A stretch of DNA of 10,011 nucleotides from Acetobacteraceae bacterium (GTDB taxonomy: Bacteria > Pseudomonadota > Alphaproteobacteria > Acetobacterales > Acetobacteraceae): assembly GCA_947478535.1 (NCBI GenBank), contig CANJXD010000182.1, positions 1 to 10,011 of the forward strand, written 5' to 3'. Both the position numbers and the translations under genes were made by a program. The notes beneath the pieces were generated by a model. It did no database searches and was not told the origin of the DNA. It saw nothing but the letters and a program-made list of their open reading frames with translations. Positions 1 through 6,181 of the stretch are shown one piece after another. Numbering within the stretch: the stretch's first letter is position 1; each line of letters starts with the position of its first letter.

Positions 1-515
1 ATTACGGCTCCACCGGGCCCGGCACGCTGTCCCATCTCGCGACGGAGGATCTGGCGGCGGCGGAACGATTCCAGGCCGTGCATGTCTCCTATCGCGGCGT
101 GGCGCCGGCGGTGCTGGACCTGATCGCGGGGCGGATCCAGATGTTCTTCGCGCCGCTCGCGGGTGTGGCGGGACAGGTGCGGGAAGGCACGTTGCGCGCC
201 TTGGCGGTGACGGGCCCGACCCGCATCCCGCAATTGCCGGATGTGCCGACGATGCGCGAGGCCGGGGCGCCGGGGGAGCCGGTGGTGGCCTGGATCGGCA
301 TGTTCGGCCCGGCCGGGATGCCGGCGGACCGCGTCGCGCGCCTGTCCGCGGAATGCCGCGTGGCGCTGCAGAACCCGGAACAGCGCCGCGTGCTGGAAGC
401 CGCGGGGTTCGAGCCGGTAGGCAGCAACCCCACCGATTTCGCGGCGTTGCAGAAGGCGGAGATCGAGCGCTGGGGCGGGCTGATCCGGCGCCTGGGGATC
501 AGGCCGGAAAGCTGA
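1..515 (+). CDS. Bug/TctC-family tripartite tricarboxylate transporter substrate-binding protein, 3' part only
   Basis: The gene enters from the left edge. The open frame starts at base 3 and gives 170 residues up to the TGA at 513-515. The fragment opens with YGSTGPGTLSHLATE and continues to VHVSYRGVAPAVLDLIAGRI and QLPDVPTMREAG. This is the usual C-terminal half of Bug receptors: a G-T-x-x-H-L stretch, then a H-V-x-Y-[RK]-G-x-x-P-A segment, then the P-D-[VI]-P-T-x-x-E-x-G block. Bug proteins are about 320 residues long with a signal peptide, so roughly 150 N-terminal residues lie outside the window. They are periplasmic solute receptors, often for carboxylates, and most are not encoded beside a TctAB membrane pair. 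None is seen here, so the ligand cannot be named. The family assignment is firm. Confidence 0.93.
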   Translation, partial: YGSTGPGTLSHLATEDLAAAERFQAVHVSYRGVAPAVLDLIAGRIQMFFAPLAGVAGQVREGTLRALAVTGPTRIPQLPDVPTMREAGAPGEPVVAWIGMFGPAGMPADRVARLSAECRVALQNPEQRRVLEAAGFEPVGSNPTDFAALQKAEIERWGGLIRRLGIRPES

Positions 516-528
516 CCGGGGGGCGGTC
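514..528 (+). terminator. Short GC hairpin at the end of the Bug gene
   Basis: GACCG (514-518) and CGGTC (524-528) form a 5-bp stem with a 5-G loop that overlaps the Bug stop codon. There is no T run after it, so it would be a weak intrinsic terminator at best. This is inference from the repeat alone. Confidence 0.25.
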
Positions 529-558
529 CCGAGGCGGCTCCTGGGGCAACCCTCAACG

Positions 559-588
559 TTGATTGTGTGGCGGGGGGTGCGCTGTTAT
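559..588 (+). promoter_or_regulatory. Candidate sigma-70 promoter for the hydrolase/methyltransferase pair
   Basis: TTGATT at 559-564 and TGTTAT at 583-588 are separated by 18 bases and resemble -35 and -10 boxes (4/6 and 4/6 to consensus). Transcription would start near 595, about 30 bases before the ATG at 625. The -35 box overlaps a perfect 10-bp palindrome TCAACGTTGA (553-562). The call rests on sequence match only. Confidence 0.4.
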
Positions 589-592
589 CCCA

Positions 593-619
593 CCGGTCAT
601 GTCAGGCAGACATGATCGG
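593..619. repeat. 27-bp imperfect palindrome just upstream of the hydrolase start (operator or RNA hairpin)
   Basis: CCGGTCATGTC (593-603) and GACATGATCGG (609-619) are reverse complements, apart from one pair that would be G-U in RNA, around a 5-base centre AGGCA. The inner seven pairs are perfect. It covers the predicted transcription start and ends 5 bases before the ATG at 625, where a Shine-Dalgarno sequence would normally sit. The two-fold symmetric layout fits the binding site of a dimeric repressor. As RNA it would be a hairpin at the extreme 5' end of the message. Confidence 0.55.
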
Positions 620-624
620 GCCGC

Positions 625-1479
625 ATGACGAACTCCTCGCTCGCCAGGGATATCATCCCCCGCAACCTCCGCTTCGGCATCCTGGAGAACGCGGACCGCG
701 CCTGGTTCGGCGGCGATCGGCTGCTCTCCGTGGTGTTCGACGGCTTCGCCCTGATGCTGCCGGAGGGCGAGCGGTTCTTCATCCGCTCTCTTCGTCCCTA
801 TGTCGCGGGGATCGATGACCCGGACCTGCAGGAGGCGATTCGCGGCTTCTCCGCGCAGGAAGCCTTCCACACGCGGGAACATGAATCCTACAACAATGCC
901 CTGCGGAAGCTGGGCTATGACGTGGATACGATGGAGGCGCGGTCGGCGAAGCTGCTGAACGCCGATGTCACCCCGATGCAACGCCTGATGGTGACCTGCG
1001 CGATCGAACAGGTGACCTTCGCCCTGTCCCGCTTCGTGCTGAAGCGGCCGGCGCTGATGGATCGCGCCGCGCCGGCCTATCGGCGGCTGTGGCGCTGGCA
1101 TGCGCTGGAGGAGGTGGAGCATTCCGCCGTGGCGCTGCGGGTGCTGTATGCGGCGCCGCTCGGCATTCCGGATTGGCTGCGCTACGTCACGCGGGTCGTG
1201 GTGCTGAACGTCGCGGTCTTCAAGCTCGTCCGCGTCGCCATCGCGAACATGATGACCATGCTGCGGGCGGATGGCGGCAAGGTGGGCTGGCGGACGCGGT
1301 TGCGGCTGGCCTGGGTGCTGTTCGGCCGGCCCGGCTTTCTCTATGGCCTTGTGGTTCCCTACCTCGCCTATCTCCGCCCCGGCTATCTCGGCGGCGGCGG
1401 TGCGTCCGATGCGGGGCTGCTGGCGGAAGGGCGCCGGCTGCTGGAACAGGATCCCTCTCCCGCCGGTGTTCATGCCTGA
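625..1479 (+). CDS. Metal-dependent hydrolase-like protein, PF10118/COG3687 type (ferritin-like helical fold)
   Basis: The 284-residue protein resembles the family annotated as predicted metal-dependent hydrolase (COG3687). Its acidic and histidine residues are spaced like a two-metal helical-bundle site: E79 with H82 and E85-H86 in the AQEAFHTREH segment, E128 in AIEQVTF, and H159, E162, E165 and H166 in WHALEEVEHS. The C-terminal part (about 170-265) is hydrophobic and may contact the membrane. The biochemical reaction of this family is not well established, so hydrolase is a label only. The start is well fixed: the same frame has a TGA at 613-615 and no other start before 625. No clear Shine-Dalgarno precedes it because a palindrome occupies 593-619. 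Its TGA overlaps the next ATG by one base, so it is probably co-translated with the methyltransferase. Confidence 0.85.
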   Translation: MTNSSLARDIIPRNLRFGILENADRAWFGGDRLLSVVFDGFALMLPEGERFFIRSLRPYVAGIDDPDLQEAIRGFSAQEAFHTREHESYNNALRKLGYDVDTMEARSAKLLNADVTPMQRLMVTCAIEQVTFALSRFVLKRPALMDRAAPAYRRLWRWHALEEVEHSAVALRVLYAAPLGIPDWLRYVTRVVVLNVAVFKLVRVAIANMMTMLRADGGKVGWRTRLRLAWVLFGRPGFLYGLVVPYLAYLRPGYLGGGGASDAGLLAEGRRLLEQDPSPAGVHA

Positions 1480-2294
1480 TGGCCAACGCCCTTTTCACCC
1501 GCATGCTCGAGGCGACGGAGCGCGGCGCCTTTCCAGGGCTGCGGCGCGCGGGGTGGAAGGCCGCCTACACGGTCATCTCGGGTGTGTGGCGGCGGCCGCG
1601 CTGGCGCTTCATGAACTACGGCTACATCGCCCCGGGTCCGCCCTTCCCGCTCGATCCGGCGGAGGAAGCGGAGCGCGCCTTCATCGGGCTGTATCATCAG
1701 GCGGTCGCGGGGCTCGACCTCGGCGGCGCGGCGGTGCTGGAGGTGGGCTCCGGGCATGGCGGTGGCGCTGCCTGGCTCGCCCGGCATTCGGGGGCGGCGA
1801 GCGTCACCGGCGTGGACCTTTCCGCCGCGACCGTGGCGCGGGCGAAGGCGCTGAACCCGGGGGTGCCGGGGCTGGCCTTCTCGCCCGGGGATGCGGAGGC
1901 GCTGGGCTTCGCGGATGGCAGCTTCGATGTCGTGGTCAACATCGAATCCTCCCACTGCTATGGCCATATGGACCGCTTCGTTGCCGAGGTGGCGCGCGTG
2001 CTGCGGCCGGGCGGCGTCTTCACCTGGGCGGATATGCGCAGCCCCGCCATGGTGCCTGCGCTGGACGCGGCCTTTGCGCATGCCGCGCTGGAGCCGCTGG
2101 CGGCGGCGGAGATCAATGCTGGCGTGCTCGCCGCGCTCGATGCGATGGAGGCGGTGAAGGCGGCGGAGATCGCGCGTTATCCGATGCTCCGCGGCATCAT
2201 CAACGAATTCGCGGGGATGCGCGGGTCCACGCTGTGCGCGGCGCTGGAGCGGCGGGAGACGCTGTACCTCGCCCGGCGGTTCCGCCGGATTTGA
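1479..2294 (+). CDS. Class I SAM-dependent methyltransferase
   Basis: The 271-residue protein has a Rossmann-type SAM-binding core. Motif I is VLEVGSGHGGG (residues 86-96), the acidic end of strand 2 is GVDLS (D113), an acidic DAE follows at 138-140, and FDVVVNIESSHCY (149-161) is the strand-4 motif. ARVLRPGG comes shortly after. The FMNYGY stretch near residue 44 and the N-x-E-S-S-H-C-Y motif recall methyltransferases acting on lipids or polyketide-derived phenols and sterol-like substrates. That similarity does not fix the substrate. The ATG at 1479 shares its A with the preceding TGA, which implies translational coupling to the upstream hydrolase-like gene. The two may modify the same lipophilic substrate (inference). 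The general class is certain, the specific role unknown. Confidence 0.9.
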   Translation: MANALFTRMLEATERGAFPGLRRAGWKAAYTVISGVWRRPRWRFMNYGYIAPGPPFPLDPAEEAERAFIGLYHQAVAGLDLGGAAVLEVGSGHGGGAAWLARHSGAASVTGVDLSAATVARAKALNPGVPGLAFSPGDAEALGFADGSFDVVVNIESSHCYGHMDRFVAEVARVLRPGGVFTWADMRSPAMVPALDAAFAHAALEPLAAAEINAGVLAALDAMEAVKAAEIARYPMLRGIINEFAGMRGSTLCAALERRETLYLARRFRRI

Positions 2295-2299
2295 AGGGT

Positions 2300-2325
2300 G
2301 GGGCGGCCCCTTGCGGCGCCGCCCC
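2300..2325. terminator. Hairpin between convergent methyltransferase and TerC-family genes
   Basis: GGGGCGGC (2300-2307) and GCCGCCCC (2318-2325) form an 8-bp GC stem with a 10-base loop in the 37-base gap between two converging stop codons. It reads TTCT afterwards on the plus side, with no long T run. Position and symmetry suggest a shared bidirectional terminator. Confidence 0.5.
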
Positions 2326-2331
2326 TTCTCG

Positions 2332-3336
2332 TCACGCCGCCTCGGCGGGCTTTTCCCCGCGCGTCTTCCACAGGGAGTAGAAGACGCCGCCGGCGATCAG
2401 CGCCGCCGTCACGCCAAGCGAGATGGCGGGATCGACCTTCCCGAAGATCTGGTTCCAGAAGATCTTGGCGCCGATGAACACCAGCACCATCGCCAGCGCG
2501 AACTTCAGGTAGTGGAAGCGATGCACCATGGCGGCGAGCGCGAAGTACAGCGCCCGCAGGCCGAGGATCGCCATGATGTTCGCGGTGTAGACGATGAAGG
2601 TATCCGTGGTGATGGCGAAGATCGCCGGCACGCTGTCCACCGCGAAGACCAGATCGGCGATGTTGATGACGACGAGCGCCAGGAACAGCGGCGTCGCCCA
2701 GGCCACCATCTTCCCCGTCACCGGGTCCGGCTGGCGGATGAAGAACTTCTGGCCGTGCAGTTCCGGCGTGACGCGCATATGGCGTTGCACGAAGCGCACC
2801 ACGGGGTTCTTCGAGACATCGGCGTCGCCTTCCGGCACCACCAGCATCTTGACGCCGGTGGCGATCAGGAAGGCGCCGAAGATGTAGAGCACCCAGCTGT
2901 ATTCCTGGACCAGCGCAGCGCCGACCGCGATCATCACGCCGCGCAGCAGGATGACGGCGACGATGCCCCAGACCAGGGCGCGATACTGGTATTTCCGCGG
3001 GATGGCGAAGAAGCCGAAGATCAGGCTGATGACGAAGACGTTGTCGATCGACAGCGCCTTCTCGATGAAGAAGCCGGTGAAGAAGGTCAGGCCGGCATGC
3101 GTGCCGTCCGCCGTCTCGATCAGGTCGTTGTCATAGGCCCACCAGATGCCGGCACCGTAGAGAATGGCGAAGCCGATGTAGAAGGCGGACAGGCGCAGGG
3201 TTTCGGCAATGCCCATCTCCCGGTCCTGCTTGTTCAGCACGCCGAGGTCGAAGGCGAGCAGCAGGGCAACGATCGTGAAGAAGCCGCCCCACATCCAAAG
3301 GGGCTTGCCGATCCATTCGGCGAGAAGGAATTCCAT
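2332..3336 (-). CDS. TerC/Alx-family integral membrane protein (probable metal ion exporter)
   Basis: The 334-residue protein has about nine hydrophobic segments and the two TerC signature blocks. The first is EKALSIDNVFV (residues 92-102) and the second NIADLVFAVDSVPAIFAIT (from residue 225). The intramembrane acidic residues D30, E92, D98, D228 and D234 are present. The family includes E. coli Alx and Bacillus proteins linked to Mn2+ export and to metalation of secreted enzymes, and TerC of tellurite resistance gave the name. Length and motifs match Alx-like members, so manganese or other metal efflux is the best guess. I chose ATG at 3336 because GGAG lies 8 bases before it. A GTG seven codons upstream (3357) is in frame but sits in a strong hairpin. 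The gene stands alone on the minus strand, facing away from tatA. Confidence 0.93.
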   Translation of the reverse strand: MEFLLAEWIGKPLWMWGGFFTIVALLLAFDLGVLNKQDREMGIAETLRLSAFYIGFAILYGAGIWWAYDNDLIETADGTHAGLTFFTGFFIEKALSIDNVFVISLIFGFFAIPRKYQYRALVWGIVAVILLRGVMIAVGAALVQEYSWVLYIFGAFLIATGVKMLVVPEGDADVSKNPVVRFVQRHMRVTPELHGQKFFIRQPDPVTGKMVAWATPLFLALVVINIADLVFAVDSVPAIFAITTDTFIVYTANIMAILGLRALYFALAAMVHRFHYLKFALAMVLVFIGAKIFWNQIFGKVDPAISLGVTAALIAGGVFYSLWKTRGEKPAEAA

Positions 3337-3353
3337 GGCATTCGCTCCGGGCG

Positions 3354-3374
3354 CCACCCGCCGGGGGCGGGTGG
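3354..3374 (-). promoter_or_regulatory. 9-bp perfect hairpin just before the TerC-family ribosome binding site
   Basis: CCACCCGCC (3354-3362) and GGCGGGTGG (3366-3374) are perfect reverse complements with a 3-base loop. In the minus-strand message the hairpin ends 4 bases before the GGAG ribosome binding site and 17 bases before the ATG at 3336. It is too close to the gene to be only an upstream gene's terminator. It could control ribosome access or early termination. There is no T run after it. Confidence 0.5.
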
Positions 3375-3385
3375 ACAGGTTACGG

Positions 3386-3493
3386 GTGTCCCGGCGCGGA
3401 CACGATCCGGGCCGGACTCGTGTGGTCTCTCTGGCGATCCGACATCGCGGTGGGCGGCACGGGCCGGATGGCGCGCGCGCCCGGACGCCAGAG
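3386..3493 (-). promoter_or_regulatory. Structured leader of the TerC-family gene (two further inverted repeats)
   Basis: Two more inverted repeats lie in the same leader. GTGTCC (3386-3391) and GGACAC (3398-3403) form a 6-bp stem with a 6-base loop. CTCTGGCG (3429-3436) and CGCCAGAG (3486-3493) form an 8-bp stem around 49 GC-rich bases. With the 3354-3374 hairpin this makes a three-stem leader of about 140 bases. I looked for the conserved core of the yybP-ykoY manganese riboswitch, which controls some TerC-family genes, and did not find it. The call is a candidate cis-acting RNA of unknown class. Confidence 0.35.
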
Positions 3494-3508
3494 GGGCCCG
3501 GATCAGTG

Positions 3509-3539
3509 CCTACATGGCCATTAAATTACCGATAGTCAA
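3509..3539 (-). promoter_or_regulatory. AT-rich candidate promoter region for the TerC-family gene
   Basis: Around 3517-3548 the sequence is much richer in A/T than its surroundings. On the minus strand it holds TTGACT (3539-3534), a good -35 box, but only a poor -10 (TGTAGG, 19 bases on). TTTAAT (3525-3520) matches the -10 consensus in 5 of 6 positions but has no good -35 at 16-18 bases. A promoter is likely here; the exact boxes are not certain. Confidence 0.3.
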
Positions 3540-3737
3540 TATGAAGGCTGTGCTGCTTTCGGGGCAGGGAAGGGCTTCCCGGTCGCGGTGGCGCGAAATC
3601 GGTCATCCCCCCGTTGTGCCGGAATGACGGAAGCGCCATGTCTCGGTTTGCGCTGGGGATGGACGCGCACTAGTGTCCGCCCAGGTATTTGACCGGTCCG
3701 CCCTTGTGGTGGACCCCTATGGGATCGAGGCGTCGCA
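3540..3737. other. Intergenic region before tatA
   Basis: No convincing gene is present. It holds a 6-bp inverted repeat GGGAAG/CTTCCC (3567-3580) and a degenerate palindrome with GTCATCC (3602-3608) and GGAATGAC (3621-3628) as arms. The second has the look of the GTCAT...ATGAC palindromes common between genes in alphaproteobacteria. Two short palindromes, CACTAGTG (3668-3675) and GACCGGTC (3691-3698), lie nearer tatA. Confidence 0.4.
3648..3676 (+). promoter_or_regulatory. Candidate promoter for tatA
   Basis: TTGCGC (3648-3653) and TAGTGT (3671-3676) are 17 bases apart and match the -35 and -10 consensus only partly (4/6 and 3/6). The ribosome binding site is clearer: GAGG at 3727-3730, 7 bases before the ATG at 3738. 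Confidence 0.3.
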
Positions 3738-4010
3738 ATGGGTTCGTTCAGCATCTGGCATTGGCTGGTCGTGCTGCTGGTCATCCTGCTGCTTTTCGGC
3801 AGCGGCAAGATCAGCGGCCTGATGGGCGACCTGGCCACAGGCATCAAGTCCTTCAAGAAAAACATGAAGGACGATGAGAAGGACGCCGCCATGGCGGCCG
3901 ATCCGGCGGCGCAAACGCCGACGCAGCCGACTGGCTCGATCGCTGCTCCGGCTGGCGCCTCGGCGCAGCCGGGCGCGCAGGCGGCCAACCCGTCGCGCCC
4001 CGCCGCCTGA
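3738..4010 (+). CDS. tatA: Sec-independent protein translocase subunit TatA
   Basis: This 90-residue protein is a typical TatA. It has one N-terminal transmembrane helix (residues about 5-20), the F20-G21 hinge, then the amphipathic helix [20 protein letters not shown] (23-42). An acidic DDEKD stretch follows, then a disordered tail rich in Ala, Pro and Gln (about 50-90). TatA multimers in the inner membrane form the conducting part of the Tat pathway, which exports folded proteins bearing twin-arginine signals. The [16 protein letters not shown] segment and the Lys-rich amphipathic helix favour TatA over TatB. The start is supported by GAGG 7 bases upstream. No tatB or tatC is adjacent: the next plus-strand gene is a transporter, and a hairpin separates them. 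Confidence 0.95.
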   Translation: MGSFSIWHWLVVLLVILLLFGSGKISGLMGDLATGIKSFKKNMKDDEKDAAMAADPAAQTPTQPTGSIAAPAGASAQPGAQAANPSRPAA

Positions 4011-4017
4011 TCGCTCC

Positions 4018-4038
4018 CCGGGCGGTATCCCCGCCCGG
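4018..4038 (+). terminator. Hairpin after tatA
   Basis: CCGGGCGG (4018-4025) and CCGCCCGG (4031-4038) form a perfect 8-bp stem with a 5-base loop, seven bases past the tatA stop. It is followed by TTGATG, not a T run. It is the likely end of the tatA transcript and separates it from the downstream operon. Confidence 0.5.
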
Positions 4039-4067
4039 TTGATGCGCGGCCTTCGCGGCCTTAGGGT
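4039..4067 (+). promoter_or_regulatory. Candidate promoter of the TRAP-mtnBDC operon with a tandem repeat spacer
   Basis: TTGATG (4039-4044) and TAGGGT (4062-4067) are exactly 17 bases apart, with matches of 4/6 and 3/6 including the key TA...T of the -10. Two perfect tandem copies of CGCGGCCTT (4045-4062) fill the spacer and run one base into the -10 box. The promoter call is from sequence only. Confidence 0.35.
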
Positions 4068-4105
4068 GCCCCTGCAAAGATGAGCTCCGCCCCATGGCGG
4101 GGCCG

Positions 4106-4135
4106 CGCGCCGACCCTTTCGCTGGGGCCGGCGCG
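4106..4135 (+). promoter_or_regulatory. GC-rich hairpin in the leader of the TRAP permease gene
   Basis: CGCGCCG (4106-4112) pairs with CGGCGCG (4129-4135). Inside it CCC (4114-4116) can pair with GGG (4124-4126), leaving a 7-base loop TTTCGCT. The element ends 18 bases before the chosen ATG (4154). It could affect translation, or be part of an N-terminal extension if the ATG at 4094 is the real start. Confidence 0.35.
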
Positions 4136-4153
4136 TCGTGTTTGGGGGCTTCC

Positions 4154-6181
4154 ATGACTGCACCGCCGGCAACGAACGGCCCCGGGGGCGCCACGTCTGG
4201 CGGGGCGGGCGACGGGATCACCGTGGCCCAGATCGACGACATGGAATTCGCCTCCGCTCGCCGGGAATTGGCGGGCTGGCAGGGCTACGCCTGGCGCGTG
4301 GCGGCCTGCGCCTTCGTCCTGTGGCATCTCTGGGTCCTGCTGGTCTCCCCGGTCGATCCCACCGTCTCCCGCGTCGTGCATGTGTTCCTGGGCGCGGCGC
4401 TGGGCTTTGCCCTGTTCGCGCCGCGTGCCGTGGGGGCGGGCGCGGTGGAAGACCGTGTGCCCTGGTATGACTGGCTGCTCATGGTGCCCTGCTTCCTGGT
4501 GCCGGCGCACTACATCCTTGACGCGGATGGGATCGAGATGCGGTCCTTCATGGGGCCGAACTGGCAGGATCTCGTGGCCGGCGGCGTCGGCATGCTGCTG
4601 GTGCTGGAATTCGCCCGGCGCACGGCGGGCTTCGTCATGCCGATGATCGCTGTCATCTTCATCGCCTATTGCTTCGTCGGCCCCTGGATGCCCGGCATCC
4701 TGTATCACCGCGGGATCGAGTGGGATCAGGCGGTCGTCGAGCTGTTCGGCAATAACGGCGTGCTCGGCACCATCATCCAGGTCTCGGCCAGCTTCATCAT
4801 CCTGTTCGTGACCTTCGCAGCCTTCCTCCAGACATCGAAGGCGGGCGATTATTTCAACGATTTCGCGCTGGCCCTGGTCGGCCGCGCGCGGGGCGGGCCG
4901 GCCAAGGTCACGGTCATCTCCGGCATCCTGTTCGGCACCATCTCCGGCAGCGCGGTGGCGAATGTCGTGGCTTCTGGCAGCTTCACCATCCCGATGATGC
5001 GCCGCGTCGGCTATGACCGTGCGACGGCCGCGGCGGTGGAGGCGACGAGCTCGACTGGCGGGCAGATCACGCCGCCGGTCATGGGCGCGGGCGCCTTCAT
5101 CATGGCGGAGGTGCTGGGCCGCGCCTATGCCGAGATCGCGCTGGCGGGCCTCATCCCCGCCTTGCTGTTCTACATCGCCAACTACATCCATTGCGACCTG
5201 AACGCCCGCAAGGCCGGCATCCGCGGCCTGCCGCGGGAAGAACTGCCGCGCTGGGCCGATCTCGGCCGCCGCGCCTATATGGCGGCGCCGCTGGTGTTGC
5301 TGGTGGGGATGCTGGTGCTTGGCTATTCGCCATTCCGCGCGGCCGCCATCGGCATCGCGGCGACCATCGGCATCATGGTCTTCACCGCGCTGACGCACCG
5401 CCTCGCCTTGCGCGGCGAAAGCGTCGTCAGCGCCGTCACCGGCGCGGTGCGGGAAACGCTGGTGGCGATCGAGGCGGCGCTGGCCGGCTCGGCGAAGGAG
5501 ACGATGCAGCTTATCGCCGTCTGCGCGGCGGCGGGCATCGTCGCCGGCGTCATCGGCCTGACCGGCGTTGGCGGGCGCTTCGCCACCATGCTGCTGGATA
5601 TCGCGGGCACATCGGCCTTGCTCGCCATGATCTTCACCATGGTGGTGGCGATCATCCTCGGCATGGGAGTACCGACGACGGCAGCCTATGCGATTGCCGC
5701 CGCCGTGGTGGCGCCGGGGCTGATCCGCATCGGCGTCGATCCGCTGGTGGCGCATATGTTCATCTTCTACTTCGCCATCCTGTCCGCCATCACGCCCCCG
5801 GTGGCGCTCGCTTCCTTCGCCGCGGCGTCGATGGCGGGGGCCGATATGTGGAAGACCAGCCTCATCGCGGTGAAGCTCGGGCTCGCCACCTTCATCGTGC
5901 CCTTCATGTTCTGGCTGTCCCCGGCGCTGCTGGCGCAGGGCGAACTTCCCGAAATTCTCCAGGCCTTCGTGACCGCCTCGATTGGCGTCTGGCTGCTGGC
6001 CTGTTCGACCGAAGGCTGGATGCTCAATGGGCGGCTGCCGCTGCTGCTGCGCCTGGTCGCCGCCACGGCCGGCATTCTGCTGATGGTGCCGGAGGCCTGG
6101 GCCGATATCGCTGGCCTTGCCCTCGGGGGGGCGCTGGTGCTTTGGCAGCGCAGGGCCTTCCCGGAGGAAGCTCCCGCATGA
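4154..6181 (+). CDS. TRAP transporter fused permease, 4TM/12TM (DctQ-DctM fusion)
   Basis: The 675-residue inner-membrane protein joins a DctQ-like small subunit (hydrophobic segments within about 47-155) to a DctM-like large subunit (about 160-675). DctM motifs are intact: GTISGSAVANVVASGSFTIP (261 on), SSTGGQITPPVMGAGAF (near 299-315), LGMGVPTTAAYAIAA (502-516) and TPPVALASFAAASMAGAD (547 on). Fused permeases of this type normally work with a periplasmic TAXI receptor and use an ion gradient to take up small organic acids. No receptor gene lies in the window. I prefer ATG 4154, with GGGGG five bases upstream. An in-frame ATG at 4094 would add 20 residues but lacks a ribosome binding site. 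The stop overlaps the mtnB start by 4 bases (ATGA), so the permease is probably tied to methionine salvage. Confidence 0.95.
   Translation: MTAPPATNGPGGATSGGAGDGITVAQIDDMEFASARRELAGWQGYAWRVAACAFVLWHLWVLLVSPVDPTVSRVVHVFLGAALGFALFAPRAVGAGAVEDRVPWYDWLLMVPCFLVPAHYILDADGIEMRSFMGPNWQDLVAGGVGMLLVLEFARRTAGFVMPMIAVIFIAYCFVGPWMPGILYHRGIEWDQAVVELFGNNGVLGTIIQVSASFIILFVTFAAFLQTSKAGDYFNDFALALVGRARGGPAKVTVISGILFGTISGSAVANVVASGSFTIPMMRRVGYDRATAAAVEATSSTGGQITPPVMGAGAFIMAEVLGRAYAEIALAGLIPALLFYIANYIHCDLNARKAGIRGLPREELPRWADLGRRAYMAAPLVLLVGMLVLGYSPFRAAAIGIAATIGIMVFTALTHRLALRGESVVSAVTGAVRETLVAIEAALAGSAKETMQLIAVCAAAGIVAGVIGLTGVGGRFATMLLDIAGTSALLAMIFTMVVAIILGMGVPTTAAYAIAAAVVAPGLIRIGVDPLVAHMFIFYFAILSAITPPVALASFAAASMAGADMWKTSLIAVKLGLATFIVPFMFWLSPALLAQGELPEILQAFVTASIGVWLLACSTEGWMLNGRLPLLLRLVAATAGILLMVPEAWADIAGLALGGALVLWQRRAFPEEAPA

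Noticed and set aside
553..1473. A 306-codon minus-strand frame opposite the hydrolase-like gene
   Set aside because: It has shadow composition (His/Arg/Gln-rich), while the plus-strand product has conserved metal-ligand patterns and a coupled downstream gene.
3337..3357. GTG at 3357 as the start of the TerC-family protein
   Set aside because: It lies inside the 9-bp hairpin and has no ribosome binding site, whereas the ATG at 3336 has GGAG 8 bases upstream.
3337..3539. yybP-ykoY manganese riboswitch before the TerC-family gene
   Set aside because: The conserved GGGGAGUA-type core was not found in the leader on the minus strand, so only an unclassified structured leader is reported.
2311..3627. 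A 438-codon plus-strand frame opposite the TerC-family gene
   Set aside because: It is a shadow of the TerC frame, very rich in charged residues with no recognisable domain.
4068..4153. SAM-type riboswitch before the TRAP-mtn operon
   Set aside because: The sequence shows a GC hairpin only and lacks the conserved unpaired A/U-rich segments of SAM-II and other SAM riboswitches.
4061..5755. A 564-codon open frame on the minus strand opposite the TRAP permease
   Set aside because: The product is rich in His, Arg, Asp and Gln, typical of the reverse frame of a membrane protein gene in GC-rich DNA. The plus strand carries clear DctM motifs.
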